DNA from: an uncultured Ruminococcus sp.
GTDB lineage: Bacteria > Bacillota > Clostridia > Oscillospirales > Acutalibacteraceae
Direction: 5' to 3'
Assembly: GCA_905234535.1 (NCBI GenBank)
Contig: CAJOII010000023.1
Coordinates: forward strand, 1 to 50,758
DNA: 50,758 bases
The notes below the pieces were generated by a model that was given only the letters and a program-made list of their open reading frames with translations, was not told the DNA's origin and did no database searches. The position numbers were made by a program, and so were the translations under genes. Positions 35,538 through 43,789 of this stretch are shown here, piece by piece (positions within the stretch are counted from its first letter, which is position 1; every line of letters starts with the position of its first letter).

Positions 35538-35969
35538 ATGGCAATCAAACAGTTATCTATTTTTGTTGAGAACAGAGAGGGCACTCTCGTTACCGTGACG
35601 GACGCGATCGCGAAAGCAGGCGTTGACATCCGCGCGATGAGTGTCGCCGACACGCAGGACTTCGGTATCTTCCGCCTGATCGTCACCGACACGAAGAAAG
35701 CGAAAGAGTTCTTGGAAGCGTCCGACTGTTTCGTCTCGATCACCGAGGTCGTCGGCGTCGCGGTCACGGATGAGCCCGGATCACTCGCGAAGGTTGTCAG
35801 AGTACTTGCCGATCACAATATCAATATCGAGTATATGTACGCCTTCATCACTGTCTCCAAGCAGTATGCCTTCGTCGTACTGAGAGTTGCTGACAACGCT
35901 GCCGCGGAGAAGATCCTCTCAGAGAACGGCGTCAGACTCGTCTCGGAAGACGATATTGTCAATCTTTAA
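35538..35969 (+). CDS. Tandem ACT-domain protein
   Basis: 143 residues forming two ACT domains, QLSIFVENREGTLVTVTDAIAKAGVDIRA (1-70) and GVAVTDEPGSLAKVVRVLADHNINIEY (71-143). ACT domains bind amino acids. This family commonly accompanies phenylacetate-CoA ligase and ior genes, where it probably senses an aromatic amino acid. AAGGAGG lies before the ATG, 12 bases after the ligase. It is last in the operon. Confidence 0.9.
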   Translation: MAIKQLSIFVENREGTLVTVTDAIAKAGVDIRAMSVADTQDFGIFRLIVTDTKKAKEFLEASDCFVSITEVVGVAVTDEPGSLAKVVRVLADHNINIEYMYAFITVSKQYAFVVLRVADNAAAEKILSENGVRLVSEDDIVNL

Positions 35970-35984
35970 TCATAATTCTCTTAT

Positions 35985-36018
35985 AGAAAAAAGCTGTTCG
36001 TGATGAACAGCTTTTTCT
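35985..36018 (+). terminator. Terminator of the ior operon
   Basis: AAAAAAGCTGTTC, GTGAT, GAACAGCTTTTT: a strong stem with a T tract. Confidence 0.9.
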
Positions 36019-36025
36019 TATAAAG

Positions 36026-36059
36026 TAAAAAAATGTACAGTACCCACCCGGTAGTGTAC
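36026..36059 (-). terminator. Terminator of the DUF1643 gene
   Basis: Minus strand GTACACTACC, GGGTG, GGTACTGTAC with one internal mismatch, then ATTTTTTTAC. Confidence 0.75.
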
Positions 36060-36108
36060 TTGACCTGAACGGACAGAGGCTACTCGAAAACTGCGATTTC
36101 CTTGTGAT

Positions 36109-36717
36109 TTACCGGAGCATGCCAATGTATCCTTCGATATCAAACTCATCGAGAGGAGTGGTCTTCTTGAGATAGAGCGGATGATGGGGGTGACCTTTCT
36201 TCGAGATCTTTCCGGCGCTGTACCACTTTGCAGCGTACTTCTTGCCGATATCGATCATCGAGCGAACGCATACAGGGAGATAGTCTCTCTTCTCGATGAT
36301 ATTCCCCCACGCCGCCCAGACGGACGGAGAAGCATCCGAGAGCTTCAGGATATATTCAAACGCTTTCATATTTTCGCTGTGGAGGATCTCGTTGAGAGAT
36401 GCCTCCATATCATCGGGGTTCGTGGCTCGCTGAGCGTAGACATTGAACATGATAAATGAGTCATAACCGTTATACAGAGCGATCCTCTCGACGGACTTGA
36501 GCGTGTTGTCAAGATCATCGGGCGCGGCGGTGGAAGGGTTGATCCCGATGCAGATGAGCGGTCTTCTCCCCCTTGTTCCCAAGATATAACGATACTCGCT
36601 GTAGAAGTCGGGTACATACAGCCAGCGCGCCTTGTCGTAATCATCGTTCGTAGAACGAAGCGCGTCTTCGAACGACAGCACCTCGATGTAAGCGGTATCG
36701 GAAGACGGGATATGCAT
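36109..36717 (-). CDS. DUF1643 domain protein
   Basis: 202 residues. The family hallmark ICIGINPSTAAPDDLDNTLKS (about 55-75) and MFNVYAQRATNPDDM (about 89-103) are plain. The function is unknown. AGAGGT precedes the ATG. It lies 75 bases after the amylase gene on the same strand but is separated from it by a terminator. Confidence 0.88.
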   Translation of the reverse strand: MHIPSSDTAYIEVLSFEDALRSTNDDYDKARWLYVPDFYSEYRYILGTRGRRPLICIGINPSTAAPDDLDNTLKSVERIALYNGYDSFIMFNVYAQRATNPDDMEASLNEILHSENMKAFEYILKLSDASPSVWAAWGNIIEKRDYLPVCVRSMIDIGKKYAAKWYSAGKISKKGHPHHPLYLKKTTPLDEFDIEGYIGMLR

Positions 36718-36739
36718 AACTTACCTCTCATTTGAATCT

Positions 36740-36781
36740 GACATAAAGAATAACGGGCTGCCGCATCAAAAACGGCAGCCC
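36740..36781 (-). terminator. Terminator of the amylase gene
   Basis: Minus strand GGGCTGCCG, TTTTTGATG, CGGCAGCCC, then GTTATTCTTTAT, 11 bases after the stop. Confidence 0.85.
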
Positions 36782-36792
36782 TGATTTGCATT

Positions 36793-39198
36793 TTACTTTG
36801 TTACAACGGTATCGACTCTTGCGTCGATCTTGATGGACGCCAAGTATTTCTGAACAAGGGTAGCGTCTACGATCGAGATCTTATTATCCTCGTCGGAGTC
36901 ACCGGCGATCTGCTGCTTCGCATCTAAGGTGATGAGAGAAGCGAGACTGCGCTGGATCACGGTGGCGTCGGTGATCGTGATCTTGCCGTCAAGATCTGCG
37001 TCACCGATACGATAGGTAAATCCCGGAGCGGATGTCGGAATCACTGTCGGAGCAGCTGTCGGTGCCTGTGTAGGGGGATCTGTGGGAGGATCTGTGGGAG
37101 GATCTGTCGGCTCTTCGGGAGTGATGATCTCGAGCTCAGCGGGATACTTCTTGCCGTCTACGACAGCGCCGTCGGTGATATACAGAAGGGTATGACCGCT
37201 GATATCAAGGTCTACTGTCTGGAACTCACCAGAGTCACGGACACCGTTGCTGACGATAAAGTGAGAGTACTGCATCGGAACATAGCCGATATACTGAGTC
37301 TCACCGAAGTCGTTGCGCTGATAATAGGACATTCTGTCTCCGGGCCACTCGATCTCGCCGCCGACATCCCAGTAATAGAGATAAATGCTACCGGGCCAGT
37401 TCTTGTTATTGGAGAAGATCACGGTATAGTAACCGTCCTTGGTGGGGATACCTACGGGATTCGGCTTAGTGGTCGGAGTCTGAGTAGGAGCCTGAGTAGG
37501 AGCTGTAGTGGGAGTGGTCGGAGCAGTAGTAGGTTTCACTGTCGGAGCCGTAGTGGGTGTTGTGGGGGTAGTGGGTTTTACGGTAGGGGTAGTGGGCGTG
37601 GTTGTCGGTGTGGTTGTCGGTGTGGGAACCGAATCATAGTAGATGCAGGCTACGCCTGTCGCGCCGATATTACCGGAGATCTTGCTGGAAGTAACGGTGA
37701 ACTTGTTGCCGGAGATCGCGTCGACATAGGTGCCGGCTTTGAGCTTGTGGTTGGTAAGAGAAACGGAGCCTGAGGTGGAGCCGCCGAGACGAGCGATCAC
37801 GCAGCCGGTAGTACCTCTCTCGATGTAGGCGGTGTTGCTCAGCTTCGCGGTGCAATACTCGGTCTGGCCGATGAAGTAATTATGGAACTGATTGATCGCC
37901 CTGGTGGTATCGTTAGCCCACGAGGTCTTTCTCGCTTCGCCGAGGGTGATGTTTCTCAGAGCGGTGGTGGAGGTGCCGTCATCGGGACGCGCGAGGTAAA
38001 CGGTCGTAAAGCCCGCTCTGCCGGCGGTGAGCGCCCAGATCTTGCCTCTCTGAACAGCGTTCAAAGAAGTGGTGGTGCCGTCGATATAGGTATCGTGAGA
38101 CTCTTCCCAGAGGACGGTGTTCGCCTTGGTAAAGGCAGAGTTGCCGGAGTCGCTGTAGAACGGGGTAGCGTTGCCGGAAGAAGCGTTTCTGACCGCGGGC
38201 ATGATCTGATCTCTGTGCGCGCAGTTATCGGTGACCTCAAAGAACTTGAAGTACATCGAATAAGGACGGTTGACGCCGCAGGTGTTCAGGATCTCGCCGT
38301 AAGCGTAGCCTTCCTTCTCGGGGTGGGCGGCTCTGACCTTCGTCAGGGTGTTCTTCCAGAAATCGGAACGCAGAGAAGAGATATCATCGGGAGTCTCGAT
38401 GTGCTTCGCCGCGTCAAAACGGAAGCCGTCGGCGCCGGCGGTGAGCAGCTCATCCATATAATCATAGATCGCCTTCTGCACACGGCTGTCCTCGGTCTTC
38501 AGGTCGGGCAGACGGGAGGTACAGTTTCTGGTAAGGTCATAGGTAGAATCATACTGAGAGGCGTTATTCTCAATATACTGCATATTCTTCCACGGTGTGT
38601 GGAAGAGCTTATTGTTGACGATCTCGGGCTCGAAGACCTTAGCTCTCGGGGTCAGGTGATCCATCGGGTTGGTGGAGGTGACCTTGTCCTCGTTGTCGCA
38701 GGTACCCATATGGTTGATGACCGCGTCAACGATAATCTTGAGACCGTACTCATGTGCCTTGTTACACATGGAGACGAACTCGCTCTTGGTACCGAGCGCG
38801 TTGTCGGTGGATTCGTTCAACTGGAAGCCCGCGGGCTGATAGAACATCCACCAGCCGTTTTTGTTATCGGTCTGGATGAACTTGGCGCCCTTTGTGGCAG
38901 CTTTGATCTCGTTGGGAGGTGAAACCTGAATGGTGGTAAAGCCCTGAGAAGCGATCAGCTCAAGGTTCGCCTCGATGTTTTTGAACGACCATGTCCATGC
39001 CTGAAGGATGGTACCGTCGTTGATGGTGGATGAAAGGCCGTAATTTGACGCGGAAGATTTCGAAAGCATATCTTCATATGCAGAGACCTCCGCAAGATCT
39101 GCGCTTGCGCCGGTCGCAACAGCGGTGCCCACAACAGCGGCACAGGTCACGACAGTCAGAATCGCAAGCAGAATGCTGATAATGCGTCTGAATTTCAT
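36793..39198 (-). CDS. Secreted GH13 alpha-amylase with starch-binding module and type I dockerin
   Basis: 801 residues. The start at 39198 follows AGGAG; an in-frame start 120 bases upstream would bury the signal peptide (1 to about 33). The GH13 catalytic domain covers about 55-450: DAVINHM (158-164), GFRFDAAKH with nucleophile D262, YGEI with acid/base E302, and ESHD with D369, so all catalytic residues are present. A beta-sandwich domain C runs to about 522. A PT-rich linker (525-582) is followed by a CBM26-like module (about 587-690, with W601, W610 and W618), a second linker (PTDPPTDPPT) and a dockerin (731-795) with two good calcium loops (GDADLDGKITITD, GDSDEDNKISIVD). It hydrolyses internal alpha-1,4 bonds of starch and should be held by a cohesin, possibly that of 8514-9566. 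Confidence 0.94.
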   Translation of the reverse strand: MKFRRIISILLAILTVVTCAAVVGTAVATGASADLAEVSAYEDMLSKSSASNYGLSSTINDGTILQAWTWSFKNIEANLELIASQGFTTIQVSPPNEIKAATKGAKFIQTDNKNGWWMFYQPAGFQLNESTDNALGTKSEFVSMCNKAHEYGLKIIVDAVINHMGTCDNEDKVTSTNPMDHLTPRAKVFEPEIVNNKLFHTPWKNMQYIENNASQYDSTYDLTRNCTSRLPDLKTEDSRVQKAIYDYMDELLTAGADGFRFDAAKHIETPDDISSLRSDFWKNTLTKVRAAHPEKEGYAYGEILNTCGVNRPYSMYFKFFEVTDNCAHRDQIMPAVRNASSGNATPFYSDSGNSAFTKANTVLWEESHDTYIDGTTTSLNAVQRGKIWALTAGRAGFTTVYLARPDDGTSTTALRNITLGEARKTSWANDTTRAINQFHNYFIGQTEYCTAKLSNTAYIERGTTGCVIARLGGSTSGSVSLTNHKLKAGTYVDAISGNKFTVTSSKISGNIGATGVACIYYDSVPTPTTTPTTTPTTPTVKPTTPTTPTTAPTVKPTTAPTTPTTAPTQAPTQTPTTKPNPVGIPTKDGYYTVIFSNNKNWPGSIYLYYWDVGGEIEWPGDRMSYYQRNDFGETQYIGYVPMQYSHFIVSNGVRDSGEFQTVDLDISGHTLLYITDGAVVDGKKYPAELEIITPEEPTDPPTDPPTDPPTQAPTAAPTVIPTSAPGFTYRIGDADLDGKITITDATVIQRSLASLITLDAKQQIAGDSDEDNKISIVDATLVQKYLASIKIDARVDTVVTK

Positions 39199-39250
39199 AT
39201 TATTCCTCCTAAAGCGCGGATATACACAATATATCCATATTATCAGTTTA

Positions 39251-39279
39251 AGTATAGCAAATCCGGAGAGATTATTCAA
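39251..39279 (-). promoter_or_regulatory. Promoter of the amylase gene
   Basis: Minus strand TTGAAT (39279-39274), 17 bases, TATACT (39256-39251). From the -10 it reads TATACTTAAACTGATAATAT, almost the same as at the STAS promoter (3512 onward). An imperfect dyad GGATATATTGTGTATATCC (39219-39237) lies in the transcribed leader. Confidence 0.65.
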
Positions 39280-39355
39280 TCCGCTTTTTCTACAAATATT
39301 AAAAGGATTTTTCAACACATTGAATAATCACCGCGTGAAAGAGAATGATATTTAC

Positions 39356-39384
39356 TTGCAATGTTGACAAAAAAGTGATACAAT
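39356..39384 (+). promoter_or_regulatory. Promoter of the zinc-ribbon membrane protein gene
   Basis: TTGCAA (39356-39361), 17 bases, TACAAT (39379-39384). A TTGACA inside the spacer lacks a -10 at the right distance. Confidence 0.6.
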
Positions 39385-39446
39385 CTCTTTGACATCTATC
39401 ATATCTTGTCCGGATTTCCGATATCGGACGGAAAGGCAGACATAAA

Positions 39447-39824
39447 ATGAAAAAATGCGATTACTGCGCGAAGGAGATCTCCTATCACGAGATGTACTGT
39501 GACGAGGACTGTCAGAAAAACGCGAACAGCTTCTATGATCTGAGAGAAAAGTTCTCGAAGATCTTTGCCGTAATCAACGGAATCTGTGTGATTGCGATCG
39601 GTATCTGCATCTTCGCGTTCTCGTTCTATCGGGAGATCGGACTCTACGGAGCGGCATCGGCGCTGACGATCTTAGGGGTCATGTACTTCTTTCTCCCCTT
39701 CCCTCCCGATGTGATGATCCAGAAATATAAAATTAAAAAATCGATCAAAATATGCAGGATCATCGCGGGTGTATTGTTCGCGCTCGGCATCGGGCTGTTC
39801 ATCACCGCGATCATTCTGTTCTGA
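39447..39824 (+). CDS. Small membrane protein with an N-terminal zinc-binding motif
   Basis: 125 residues. CDYC and YCDEDC (within residues 4-22) form a compact four-cysteine (C-x2-C, C-x3-C) zinc site. Three membrane helices follow (about 40-60, 66-86 and 102-124), with the charged segment QKYKIKKSIK between the last two. I do not recognise a named family or function. The ATG lies behind a weak ACGGAAAGG site. It is followed 87 bases later by a DUF378 gene on the same strand. Confidence 0.72.
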   Translation: MKKCDYCAKEISYHEMYCDEDCQKNANSFYDLREKFSKIFAVINGICVIAIGICIFAFSFYREIGLYGAASALTILGVMYFFLPFPPDVMIQKYKIKKSIKICRIIAGVLFALGIGLFITAIILF

Positions 39825-39911
39825 ACGATGAATAAATCTCTTATTTCTGTCAATAATACGGTTACATATCACTCAGCTTGGCTGAGCATTACAGAAATGG
39901 AGGTTTTCAGA

Positions 39912-40139
39912 ATGCTTGACAAAATCGCATTGACCCTGCTGATCATCGGCGGCGTCAACTGGGGATCGATCGGTCTGTTCCAGTTCGACATCGTCGCGTG
40001 GATCTTCGGCGGACAGGACGCGGTATTCAGCCGCATCATCTATGTAATCGTCGCTCTCGCGGCGCTGTGGTGCATCTCTCTCTTATTCAGAGACAGAACC
40101 GAAGCGGGAGACAGAGACTACAACACCAGCATGACATAA
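39912..40139 (+). CDS. DUF378 small membrane protein
   Basis: 75 residues. The family mark TLLIIGGVNWGSIGLFQFDIV lies near the start, with two membrane helices (about 5-27 and 38-60). The function is unknown. The start at 39912 is behind GGAGG; the longer in-frame reading from 39828 lacks such a site. A terminator follows at once. Confidence 0.88.
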   Translation: MLDKIALTLLIIGGVNWGSIGLFQFDIVAWIFGGQDAVFSRIIYVIVALAALWCISLLFRDRTEAGDRDYNTSMT

Positions 40140-40142
40140 ATG

Positions 40143-40170
40143 AACGGGACTGTGAGAACAGTCCCGTTTT
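40143..40170 (+). terminator. Terminator after the DUF378 gene
   Basis: AACGGGACTGT, GAGA, ACAGTCCCGTTTT: a perfect 11-bp stem between convergent genes. Confidence 0.85.
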
Positions 40171-40187
40171 GATTATTTTATTAACTT

Positions 40188-41468
40188 TTATACAGCGGCG
40201 AAGCCCTTCTCGAGATCGGCGATAATATCGTCGATATGCTCCGTGCCGATGGACAGACGGATGGTCGCCTGAGAGATGCCCTGATCGAGAAGTTCTTCTT
40301 CAGTCAGCTGGCTGTGGGTGGTGGTCGCGGGATGGATCACGAGGGATTTGACATCCGCGACATTCGCGAGCAGCGAGAAAATCTCGAGCGCGTCGATGAA
40401 CGCGTAGGCTTCGTCCTTGCCGCCCTTGATGTCAAAGGTGAAGATGGACGCGCCGCCGTTCGGGAAGTACTTGTTGTACAGCTCGTGATCGGGATGATCG
40501 GGCAGAGACGGATGGTTGACCTTCTGGACCTTCGGATGATTCGCAAGATACTCGACGACCTTCTTGGTGTTCTCCGCGTGGCGCTCAAGTCTGAGAGAGA
40601 GCGTCTCGGTGCCCTGCAGGAGCAGGAATGCCGCGAACGGAGAGATCGACGATCCGGTATCGCGCAAAAGGATCGCGCGGATATAGGTAACGAACGCCGC
40701 GGGACCGACCGCGTCCGCGAACGAAATGCCGTGATAGCTGGGGTTGGGAGCCGCGATGTTCGGGTACTTGCCCGACGCCTTCCAGTCGAACTTGCCGCCG
40801 TCAACAATCACGCCGCCCAAGGTGGTGCCGTGACCGCCGATGAACTTGGTCGCGGAGTGGACAACGATGTCAGCGCCGTGCTCGATCGGACGGATCAGAT
40901 ACGGTGTACCGAAGGTGTTGTCGATCACGAGCGGCAGCCCGTGCTTGTGAGCGATCTCGGCGACCGCGTCGATATCGGGGATATCGGAGTTCGGGTTGCC
41001 TAAGGTCTCAAGGTAGACCGCCTTGGTATTCGGCTGGATCGCGTTTTCCAATTCTTCGAGATTATGCGCGTCAACAAAGGTGGTGTCGATGCCGTACTGC
41101 GGAAGAGTATGCGCGAGCAAGTTGTAGGAGCCGCCGTAGATGGTCTTTTGAGCGACGATATGTTCTCCCTTCTGCGCCAGCGCCTCGATCGTGTAGGTGA
41201 TCGCCGCGGCGCCTGACGCGACCGCTAAGCCCGCGACACCGCCCTCAAGCGCAGCGATACGGTCTTCAAAAACGCCCTGAGTGGAGTTTGTGAGTCTGCC
41301 GTAGATGTTACCGGCGTCGGCAAGACCGAAACGATCGGCAGCGTGCTGAGAATTGCGGAATACATAAGATGTGGTCGCGTAGATCGGAACCGCTCTCGCG
41401 TCGGAAGCGGGATCGGGCTGTTCCTGTCCTACATGAAGCTGTAAGGTTTCAAATTTATAGTTACTCAT
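40188..41468 (-). CDS. metY: O-acetylhomoserine sulfhydrylase (O-acetylhomoserine aminocarboxypropyltransferase)
   Basis: 426 residues, the length of MetY rather than the shorter MetB/Met[22 protein letters not shown] carries the PLP-binding lysine. [14 protein letters not shown] and [22 protein letters not shown] are characteristic. It makes homocysteine from O-acetylhomoserine and sulfide. A 170-base leader with a promoter, an operator-like dyad and a short reading frame precedes it, pointing to regulation by sulfur or methionine status (inference). AGAGGTAATG lies just before the start. Confidence 0.94.
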   Translation of the reverse strand: MSNYKFETLQLHVGQEQPDPASDARAVPIYATTSYVFRNSQHAADRFGLADAGNIYGRLTNSTQGVFEDRIAALEGGVAGLAVASGAAAITYTIEALAQKGEHIVAQKTIYGGSYNLLAHTLPQYGIDTTFVDAHNLEELENAIQPNTKAVYLETLGNPNSDIPDIDAVAEIAHKHGLPLVIDNTFGTPYLIRPIEHGADIVVHSATKFIGGHGTTLGGVIVDGGKFDWKASGKYPNIAAPNPSYHGISFADAVGPAAFVTYIRAILLRDTGSSISPFAAFLLLQGTETLSLRLERHAENTKKVVEYLANHPKVQKVNHPSLPDHPDHELYNKYFPNGGASIFTFDIKGGKDEAYAFIDALEIFSLLANVADVKSLVIHPATTTHSQLTEEELLDQGISQATIRLSIGTEHIDDIIADLEKGFAAV

Positions 41469-41547
41469 TGATCATTACCTCTTTCTGAATAAATGTGATA
41501 AAATACGATAGTGAATGATTACGGTTTCTGGTTGCTCGTCGATTTGA

Positions 41548-41607
41548 TCACATTCGCCCGAACCGGTAATTCGCCCGGACTAAAAAAGTAAATTTCAGTT
41601 TCATCAT
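41548..41607 (-). CDS. Putative 19-residue leader peptide of metY
   Basis: A short frame MMKLKFTFLVRANYRFGRM followed by TGA, with AAAAGGAAGG 3-6 bases upstream, lies in the metY leader 79 bases before the metY start. It has the best ribosome binding site in the leader. The codons for RANYRFGR contain a repeated CGGGCGAAT (41551-41559 and 41568-41576 region) around ACCGGT, so the coding and the RNA structure could both matter. No known leader peptide is recognised. Expression is inference. Confidence 0.45.
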   Translation of the reverse strand: MMKLKFTFLVRANYRFGRM

Positions 41608-41623
41608 ATACCTTCCTTTTAAT

Positions 41624-41646
41624 ATACCAACCAAGTAGGTTGGTAT
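41624..41646. promoter_or_regulatory. Operator-like palindrome at the metY transcription start
   Basis: ATACCAACC, 5 bases, GGTTGGTAT: a perfect 9-bp dyad placed immediately downstream of the -10. The position is that of a repressor site. The regulator is not identified. Confidence 0.7.
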
Positions 41647-41647
41647 T

Positions 41648-41676
41648 ATAATAGCATAGGGATTTGAATTTGTCAA
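41648..41676 (-). promoter_or_regulatory. Promoter of metY
   Basis: Minus strand TTGACA (41676-41671), 17 bases, TATTAT (41653-41648); a TATAAT overlaps it 3 bases further on. Confidence 0.8.
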
Positions 41677-41682
41677 GTAAAA

Positions 41683-41720
41683 AATGAAAAAAAGCTGCCG
41701 CATATATCACGCGGCAGCAG
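41683..41720 (-). terminator. Terminator of the lipid kinase gene
   Basis: Minus strand GCTGCCGC, GTGATATAT, GCGGCAGC, then TTTTTTT. Confidence 0.88.
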
Positions 41721-41738
41721 TTATCCGTCAATATTATG

Positions 41739-42578
41739 TTAGGCGTTTACGGTATAGGATGTCACACCGAGAACGGTCTCGCCGTCAATCTGGAGCGCGA
41801 CGGGACGGTCAAACTCCACCGTGACCTCCTTGCCCTTGCGGACATCGATCATATTGGTATACTTGATGTGCTCACCCTTGAAGATCTTCGGGAATACCAT
41901 CAGCGCCTTGATCTTGCCGACGCCGTAGTAGGTCATATTCGAAACAACGCCCTCTCCCCTCTTCTGATCGGGAGTGGGGATCATTCCGCCGCCGTAGAAT
42001 CTGCCGTACATCGTCGGAGAGAGCCAGACCTTCTTGTATTCTTTCGTCACGCCGTCAACGGTCACCTTTGCCGAGGTGGGCTTGTAGTGGAACAGGAGCC
42101 CCTTGATCGCGATACCGGTGTAGTTGATCGGCTTGTCGGAAGTCTCTCTGAGCTGATCGCCGACCTCACAGCAGTAGCCGTCGATGCCGTAGCCGATACC
42201 GTTAATGAACTTGTAGGTCTTGCCCTTGACGGTAACGGTGGGAAGATTCTTGATCAAGGGGTTGAGCTTGTGAATCTTGCCCTTCTCGCCGCCGATCGAG
42301 GAAAGGAAGTCGTTACCGGTGCCGGTAGCGAAGTAGTAGATGTCCTTTTGAAGCCCTTCACAGTCGGCGTCATTGATAAAGTGGTTGATCGTGCCGTCGC
42401 CGCCTGAGAGGATTACAGCGTCGCTCTTGTCATCGGACAGAAACTTGTTCATATCGGTGATCTCGGTGACATCGGTATAGACAAGCTCATCGCCCTTTAA
42501 GATCTCTGAGAGCTGTCTGGTCTCGGCTTCGGCGGTATTGTTGTTTCCTTTCGGGTTGAAAAGTACGGTGTATTTCAT
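41739..42578 (-). CDS. Diacylglycerol kinase-family lipid kinase
   Basis: 279 residues. It opens with YTVLFNPKGNN and has the catalytic LSGGDGTINHFIND (about 58-71) and ATGTGNDFLSSIGG, the marks of the DagK/YegS/sphingosine-kinase fold. The C-terminal part ends in FDRPVALQIDGETVLG, as usual. It phosphorylates diacylglycerol or a related lipid in membrane lipid turnover; the exact lipid is not certain. It is a single gene; the 230 bases upstream (42579-42810) hold no gene. Confidence 0.88.
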   Translation of the reverse strand: MKYTVLFNPKGNNNTAEAETRQLSEILKGDELVYTDVTEITDMNKFLSDDKSDAVILSGGDGTINHFINDADCEGLQKDIYYFATGTGNDFLSSIGGEKGKIHKLNPLIKNLPTVTVKGKTYKFINGIGYGIDGYCCEVGDQLRETSDKPINYTGIAIKGLLFHYKPTSAKVTVDGVTKEYKKVWLSPTMYGRFYGGGMIPTPDQKRGEGVVSNMTYYGVGKIKALMVFPKIFKGEHIKYTNMIDVRKGKEVTVEFDRPVALQIDGETVLGVTSYTVNA

Positions 42579-42810
42579 CGTTCTCGGATTCTCCTCATCT
42601 GTATATTTTTCATCTAATGTGTATTCTATCGGATAACGAGAAATTTGTCAAATTATTTGTGAGAGTTTTACCTGTCAAACTTATTTTTTGTTCTGAAATT
42701 ATAAAGACAATTTTGTCATTATTCCGCATCAGAATATTTACATATGATAATGATGCTAAAATCGTGGTATGTTTTAGAAACATCATTTTTTTCTGAAAGG
42801 GGAAACCAAA

Positions 42811-43473
42811 ATGAAATTTGAAAACGCAGCAAAAGGTATCAAGAAGATCTTCTCAGCGGAGATCCTCGCTCTGATCGCCATGCTCGCGACAACCGTCGCT
42901 GCCGTAGCGCTCGTTCTCGCCACAGGCGCCGCTGATCTCAACGACCTCGGTCTCGCCGCTGTCGCCGGAATCCTGTTAGCTGTATTCGGTATCGCTGCTG
43001 TTGTACTGTTCATCATCTCAGCGATCCTGAATATCGTCGGTATCGTAAACGCTTCGAAGGACGACGAAGGCTTCAAGACCGCGCTGATCTTCACGATCCT
43101 CGGCATCGTGTTCGCTGTACTCAGCGCTGTCTTCCAGAACGGCAACACTACCGTCTACTCCATCTGCAGCACACTGCAAAAGATTTCCGAGCTGTGCGTG
43201 ACCCTTTACATCATCCAGGGCATCATCAATCTCGCTCAGAAACTCCACAACAACGATATGGTCAGAAGAGGCACCAATCTATTCAAGGTGATCCTTGCAG
43301 TATACCTCATCTATCTGCTCGTTGATATCCTTACGATCGTTCTGCAGGCTACCTCTATCATCGCAGGCACTATCGCGATCGCGCTGACCGTAGGCGGAGC
43401 TGTGCTGAGCATCATCCAGTATATCCTCTACCTCATCCTGCTCGCAAAAGCGAAGAAGATGCTCGCTGAATAA
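42811..43473 (+). CDS. Multi-pass membrane protein of unknown function
   Basis: 220 residues with five or six hydrophobic helices (about 14-37, 42-72, 90-108, 120-140, 160-182 and 185-210), rich in alanine and isoleucine. A short cytosolic start (MKFENAAKGIKKIFSAE) precedes the first. I recognise no family. GAAAGGGG lies before the ATG; a weak extended -10 (GTGGTATGTT) is at 42764-42773. A terminator follows at 43490. Confidence 0.7.
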   Translation: MKFENAAKGIKKIFSAEILALIAMLATTVAAVALVLATGAADLNDLGLAAVAGILLAVFGIAAVVLFIISAILNIVGIVNASKDDEGFKTALIFTILGIVFAVLSAVFQNGNTTVYSICSTLQKISELCVTLYIIQGIINLAQKLHNNDMVRRGTNLFKVILAVYLIYLLVDILTIVLQATSIIAGTIAIALTVGGAVLSIIQYILYLILLAKAKKMLAE

Positions 43474-43489
43474 TTTTGCATATTCTCCA

Positions 43490-43518
43490 CAGCCGTCCTC
43501 ATCGGGCGGCTGTTTTTT
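43490..43518 (+). terminator. Terminator of the membrane protein gene
   Basis: CAGCCGTCC, TCATC loop region, GGGCGGCTG, TTTTTT. Confidence 0.85.
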
Positions 43519-43523
43519 CGCGT

Positions 43524-43557
43524 AAAAAAGATCCCGCCGAAAATCGACAGGATCTTC
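43524..43557 (-). terminator. Terminator of tRNA-Gln
   Basis: Minus strand GAAGATCC..GGGATCTTTTTT with an inner CGATTTTCG hairpin, 5 bases after the tRNA. Confidence 0.8.
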
Positions 43558-43561
43558 GCTC

Positions 43562-43636
43562 TGGCTGGGAAGGCGGGGTTCGAACCCACGAATGACGGAG
43601 TCAAAGTCCGTTGCCTTACCGCTTGGCTACTTCCCA
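43562..43636 (-). tRNA. tRNA-Gln (TTG)
   Basis: 75 bases. Acceptor TGGGAAG/CTTCCCA, anticodon loop CTTTGAC (TTG at 43604-43602), T-arm GTGGGTTCGAACCCCGC with one mismatch, discriminator G and an encoded CCA. Confidence 0.96.
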
Positions 43637-43649
43637 TTTTGCAAGTGAT

Positions 43650-43678
43650 ATTATACCAATATATTTGCCGTCTGTCAA
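43650..43678 (-). promoter_or_regulatory. Promoter of tRNA-Gln
   Basis: Minus strand TTGACA (43678-43673), 17 bases, TATAAT (43655-43650), preceded by TGG. Confidence 0.88.
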
Positions 43679-43789
43679 ATGCATTATTATTCGATTTCAG
43701 AATTATAACGACAAATTCATAAAAAAGTCTTTATTTACTCCGCAAAGTGTGGTAAAATACCGATATCAAAGATAAAGGAGAGAAAACTT

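Noticed and set aside
37192..37773. Long plus-strand frames opposite the amylase gene, with serine/arginine-rich repeats
   Set aside because: They are shadows of the PT-rich linker and domain C; the minus frame has all GH13 motifs.
39219..39237. Dyad GGATATATTGTGTATATCC in the amylase leader as an operator
   Set aside because: It is imperfect, AT-rich and about 15-30 bases past the start site; too weak to list as a separate site.
41469..41735. SAM riboswitch or T-box upstream of metY
   Set aside because: I find neither the S-box core nor a T-box sequence; only a promoter, a dyad and a short frame are visible.
43428..43637. A minus-strand frame (MGSSQAVRQRTLTPSFVGSNPAFPA) over tRNA-Gln
   Set aside because: It is the translation of the tRNA-Gln gene itself, a typical spurious call.
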